The notes below the pieces were generated by a model, which did no database searches, had not been told where the DNA came from, and was given only the letters and a program-made list of their open reading frames with translations. Made by a program: the position numbers and the translations under genes. This document shows, one piece after another, positions 18,549 through 21,859 of a stretch of 21,859 nucleotides of DNA. The DNA is from Plantago elongata. Its lineage: Eukaryota; Streptophyta; Magnoliopsida; Lamiales; Plantaginaceae. Where the stretch lies: NCBI GenBank assembly GCA_036897095.1, contig JAYMSP010002932.1, positions 1 through 21,859 on the forward strand. The letters are read 5' to 3'. Numbering within the stretch: position 1 is the stretch's first letter; each line of letters begins with the position of its first letter.

Positions 18549-20014
18549 TAAGTTTTATACTTGGGCTCAACTAGGATAGGATTTTTGGACTTTTGGGAAA
18601 ATCAATGAGAAGTTTGTTGAGTTGCCGGTATTCCTTGCCAACTCCCAAAGTAATATTTCTTACACTCATGCTTGATTATTATTTTCCATTTGAGAATTTC
18701 TTTTTTTTCACGAATCCCTTCTGATATTATGTTATTAAAGCATGCTCTCACTGGAGTCAAAACATTTACACATATCATTGTATAATTATTGTTCCTTGCT
18801 TTAATGTGTAGTTTTTTTTTTCTCAAGTTACGTGTAGCTTTTCTCCTTACTTTTCATTCTTATTCTAAACATCAATTTTATTATGTAAATGTTAAACATG
18901 CTTACTCCTTGTATAATTGATGCTTGGTTTAATTATGTGATGTTACCATGGTGAAAGGATTTTATTTTTTTCTCGCAGTAACTTTGCATTAGAATTAAAT
19001 GTTCAATTATTCTAATTGAGTTTGTATAAATTTCAAGTTTCATCATTTTTTTATATTTGCCTAATCATGTATGCTTTGCTTTAATTTTTTTATTTCATTT
19101 TAGATGACGGGAGAAAAAAGAATTATAATCTTTCATACTAGTAAGCCACCTACTTTCTTTAATCCCTTCGACTTTAGTGACGAAAAAGGAGACTATCCTA
19201 ATATTGTTGTACTCAAACTAATGGTTGAGAGGGATAGTTATTGTTTTTCCTGCATCTCATGTGCTTTTAATTTTGAATGGTTATTGTTTCAAAAGCATAA
19301 AAAACTAGAATTGACCTTTTTCATAAAAAAATTTTCATCTTGTTTATTATGTCTTTTGTTCAAAACTTTAAATACTAATATGTAATAGTGGAACTTGCTT
19401 TTGTCTTTCTATAAATATGATCATTTCAAAATATATGATCTCGTAGAATTATATTATTTAACTTAGTTTAGTGGAATGATTATGCTTTATGTTATCGCTT
19501 CATATTAGAATAAGTTTGAACAATCCTAGTTTTTTTCCTATAATTTTCATGTTTCTGTACTTTACTTTTCTTCTAGCTTACTTATTTGTGTATGATTCAA
19601 CTTTCCAATAATCTAAATTTTCTTGCTCATCACTTTTGTCATAGATTATAATTGTAATATGTAAAAGTTGATGCTTGCCCTAATCTCTCTACTAGTTACT
19701 TTTATTTTGTAACATGTGGTTCAACTTTTATTACTTGAAAATTTGTGATTCTTGTTCTTTATGATAGTACATGTTCATGGACTTATATTATTCTTTCTGA
19801 AGTTGTTTAACTTTTTTTTGTTGTACGAAAGGTAGGCAATAGCTTTACAATTGCCGTTCAAAGTTTCTGTTGAAGTTCCGACTTACTTACGTTTGTCTTT
19901 AACAAAATTGAAAGTTGAAATTTTTAGTTCATGTTCTATGTGTTGTTTGCATGGAAAATTTGATATTATCAAAATAATTTTCTCTATCTCGTAAATTACT
20001 TTAAACGTTTGATT
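18549..20014 (+). other. Interior of the LTR element, no recognised coding domain
   Basis: AT-rich sequence with stops in all frames apart from one short ORF (19104-19385). No gag CCHC, protease DTG/DSG, RT YxDD or integrase motif is seen on either strand. The stretch at 19826-19920 is less AT-rich but gives no recognisable protein. Confidence 0.6.
19104..19385 (+). CDS. Short unidentified ORF in the LTR-element interior (93 codons), doubtful
   Basis: It starts with MTGEKRIIIFHTSKPPTFF and runs on NPFDFSDEKGDYPNIVV before becoming a Cys/Phe/Leu/Lys-rich, AT-driven tail. The ATG is directly preceded by a good acceptor-like sequence (TTTCATTTTAG), so the first 45 or so codons could be the start of an exon or a relic of gag. 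No family is recognised. The second half looks like translated non-coding DNA, and the chance of a real protein is low. Confidence 0.2.
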   Translation: MTGEKRIIIFHTSKPPTFFNPFDFSDEKGDYPNIVVLKLMVERDSYCFSCISCAFNFEWLLFQKHKKLELTFFIKKFSSCLLCLLFKTLNTNM

Positions 20015-20298
20015 GAATTTGTGGACCAAATTTCTTTTAAGGATGGGTGAGTATAATGCCCCAATTTTAAAGTTACCTTGGTACTTTTTGGGTCTTGTAT
20101 GATTTACTAAAAGTGTATTCGTTTTGTGTGAAAATAATTTAAAATTTTTGAAGTTTGAATTTGGGGACCAAATTCTTTTAAGGAGGGCTTAGTGTGACAC
20201 CCCATATTTTGACGTACCTTAGTATTTGTATACTTACATGATTTATTATTGGTAGTTTATTTATATGCAAGTATTGTTATGTTATATTATTTAGTTTG
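20015..20298 (+). repeat. Tandem duplication across the PPT / 3' LTR boundary
   Basis: GAATTTGTGGACCAAATTTC (from 20015) and GAATTTGGGGACCAAATTC (from 20157) open two units about 142 bases long. Both continue through CTTTTAAGGA(T/G)GG, a TATAATGCCCC / TGTGACACCCC segment and a TACCTT(G/A)GTA...ATGATTTA segment. The second unit leads into the 3' LTR; the first is a diverged extra copy of the same boundary. Confidence 0.7.
20177..20192 (+). other. Polypurine-tract region before the 3' LTR
   Basis: TTTTAAGGAGGGCTTAG precedes TGTGACACCCC. A GGGGACCAAATTCTTTTAAGGAGG context followed by TGTGACACCCC is the usual 3' boundary of plant Tekay/Del-like gypsy elements. It primes plus-strand DNA synthesis in active copies. 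Confidence 0.6.
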
Positions 20299-20477
20299 AT
20301 GATGTAGATTGTATTAAAAGATCCTTAATGGTTTTAAAGGTTCTTGTAGTTTGTTGATGTGTGATTATATGTATAGTTCATTTCCTTTGTACTTTTGACC
20401 GTAAAACAAGATATATTATTTGTATTAGTTTTTGTAGTAATTAAATCCTAATTTTTCTTATTTACTTATTCAATAAG

Positions 20478-20525
20478 AGAGCTCGGGTCGAGTCCGTATT
20501 GATATACCAATTTGATCCGAGCTCT
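20478..20525. repeat. Imperfect inverted repeat in the 3' LTR U3
   Basis: AGAGCTCGGGTCGA and its near-complement TGATCCGAGCTCT flank a loop of about 22 bases, with an unbroken core GAGCTCGG/CCGAGCTC. It lies in a GC-richer patch of otherwise AT-rich U3 that is missing from the 5' LTR. Confidence 0.6.
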
Positions 20526-21490
20526 TAGAATCAGGCCACCCTTGGGGTAATGCGCCAGATGTCGTAGCTAATCGAGTAGCTCTAGAAGCATGTGTACAAG
20601 CTCGTTCATGTATTATTTGAAAAGTATTTACAAAGGCCTCTCTTACGTTTTTGTAGCTTTACGGATGAAAATTGGGGAAGACATCTTTTAATTTCCAAAA
20701 CAATGCAAGTCTTTATTTGTATGTTTGGATTATATAAATTGTGAAGACTCCATTTTTTAAATTGTGTGTTTTAAATTTAGTCTTTTTATTGAAGTGTTAT
20801 TATTTGCATGGCTATATTAAAGGTAAGTGAACTTTAAGTGTCTTTATATGTGTATGTTATTAGTAGTTAAAATAGAAGAAGGCTAAGAGTCTTTTTAATT
20901 ATATAGTTTAAATGTGTGACTTTATTTGTGTAGCTTATTGATGTATTAATAGCAAGTCTTCAATTTTTTTCATGTTAATTATAATTAATTAATGTACTTA
21001 TAGTTCAAAGTTAAATTTTCCTCCAATGAACGCAAGGTTATTTGAAACATCTAACGTTGCACACTATGTTTCTTGCAACATTCTGACATTCTTAACATTA
21101 AACTTTTTATGTATATCTTATTTTACTTGTGAATTTCTAATTGTGAGTTTAAGTAGTACCTATGCATGTCTAAAATCTTGGTTTAATTGTTAAATATGCA
21201 TGCTTAATTGTTAAAACATTTTTACTTGATAGATGTTTCATTTTGAGGTTGTGTCACATTTTATTTTAGTGCCATTGACCCTAAACACAGTCCCAAACAT
21301 TTTTTTCTCTAAGAAATCTGATTAGTACTCCTCCTTTAGTGTGTTTAAATGGAAGTTAAATGGATTAAATAGTCTCTCTTAATGTGGCTCCATTATTGGA
21401 GGTTTTATCATGAGTTTTAAGTGTCCTTAAGCCATTTAAATTCATTCTATTCATGGCTCTTCCAACCCTTCACCTTCACTCAAGTTCCCC

Positions 21491-21498
21491 TATAAATA
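21491..21498 (+). promoter_or_regulatory. TATA box of the 3' LTR
   Basis: CCCCTATAAATACCAC is the counterpart of the 5' LTR box. If active it would read rightward out of the element into flanking DNA. Confidence 0.55.
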
Positions 21499-21798
21499 CC
21501 ACTTATTTGCAGCCACATTTGCTCATCAAAATTCTGGAAATTTACTCTCAAAATATTACTAGTAGTTTTTATTTTTCCAAGATATTAGCTAGTTCATCTT
21601 GCAAGTGCTCTCAAAGTTCTTACTCCTCTAACTTATTCAAAAGATGAGTGTTCTACATAAACCTATACATATGTAATACTTTTAAAACCCGAAAGGTATT
21701 TTATATAGTGTTGTATATGTATAAGTAATGCATGGGTTGCGAAAACACATATTCTATTGCATCAAACGAACGGTAAAAGATTTTTACGCCTCCGCTTC

Positions 21799-21836
<38 letters not shown>

Positions 21837-21859
21837 CATATTGTATATATATATATATA
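21799..21859. repeat. TA microsatellite in the 3' LTR, runs off the window
   Basis: (TA)n with a few interruptions, at the same LTR position as 17725-17843 but of different internal structure. Confidence 0.95.

Larger units (their letters stand above)
16541..21859 (+). mobile_element. Long-LTR, gypsy-like retrotransposon without recognisable gag-pol (LARD-like), partial at both ends
   Basis: About 1.2 kb of direct repeat (about 16558-17735 and 20682-21859) is arranged as LTR, PBS, interior, PPT, LTR. The 5' LTR ends at 18533 in ACA and is followed by a tRNA-iMet-type PBS. The 3' LTR begins TGTGACACCCC at 20193 after a purine-rich tract, a boundary typical of plant Ty3-gypsy elements of the Tekay/Del kind. 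Adding the 490 bases present only at the left of the 3' LTR to the 5' copy gives an LTR of about 2.5 kb. The interior is only about 1.66 kb and shows no gag, protease, RT or integrase motif. The 5' LTR lacks its first 490 bases and the 3' LTR is cut by the window. Confidence 0.75.
20193..21859 (+). repeat. 3' LTR of the gypsy-like element, truncated by the window end
   Basis: It starts TGTGACACCCC after the PPT. The first 490 bases (20193-20682) are present only here. From 20682 on it parallels 16558-17735 of the 5' LTR. Its TATA box (21491-21498) is kept, but the splice-donor-like site of the 5' LTR is changed from GGTGAGTG to GATGAGTG (about 21642). Confidence 0.75.

Noticed and set aside
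1-21859. CRISPR arrays, tRNA or rRNA genes, bacterial-type operons
   Set aside because: No spaced repeat array, cloverleaf or rRNA core sequence was seen, and gene structure is plant-type with introns.

Overview
The window looks like nuclear DNA of a plant, probably a dicot. It is AT-rich, has spliced genes with small GT-AG introns, and is mostly decayed transposable elements around one apparently intact host gene. No species can be named from what is visible.

Layout, left to right. (1) 1-3418: a Ty1-copia element on the minus strand, with a broken gag (1-815), a degenerate primer-binding site and a 1.47 kb LTR (925-2395). It abuts a second, partial LTR of the same family (2396-3418), best read as a nested insertion. 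(2) 3419 to about 5325: a broken hAT (DUF659-type) transposase on the plus strand, cut exactly at the outer edge of the LTR. (3) About 5340-6015: the C-terminal end of a LINE reverse transcriptase, minus strand. (4) 6107-8890: a complete six-exon cytochrome P450 gene of the CYP704 family, minus strand, 504 residues, with all signature motifs. (5) 8891-9578: its upstream region. (6) 9579 to about 16540: a second copia element on the minus strand, with a decayed protease-integrase-RT-RNase H pol (13180-16538) followed by an env-like/plant-transposon-type ORF (9579-12271), as in Sirevirus-type elements. Its C-terminal part is split into five small in-phase exons, and a good TATA box lies upstream. 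(7) About 16541 to the end: a plus-strand, gypsy-like LTR element with very long LTRs (about 2.5 kb when both copies are combined), a PBS and a PPT, and only about 1.66 kb of interior with no recognisable gag or pol. It is probably a non-autonomous or internally deleted element. Its 3' LTR runs out of the window.

Only the P450 has an undamaged reading frame with a recognisable function. The most unusual structure is the mini-exon array at 9579-10785: exons of 36, 36, 51, 37 and 38 codons, all phase 0, with four of the five introns about 78-86 bp. Introns are not expected in a sequence that has to pass through a spliced RNA. All calls rest on reading the sequence by eye; no database search was run.
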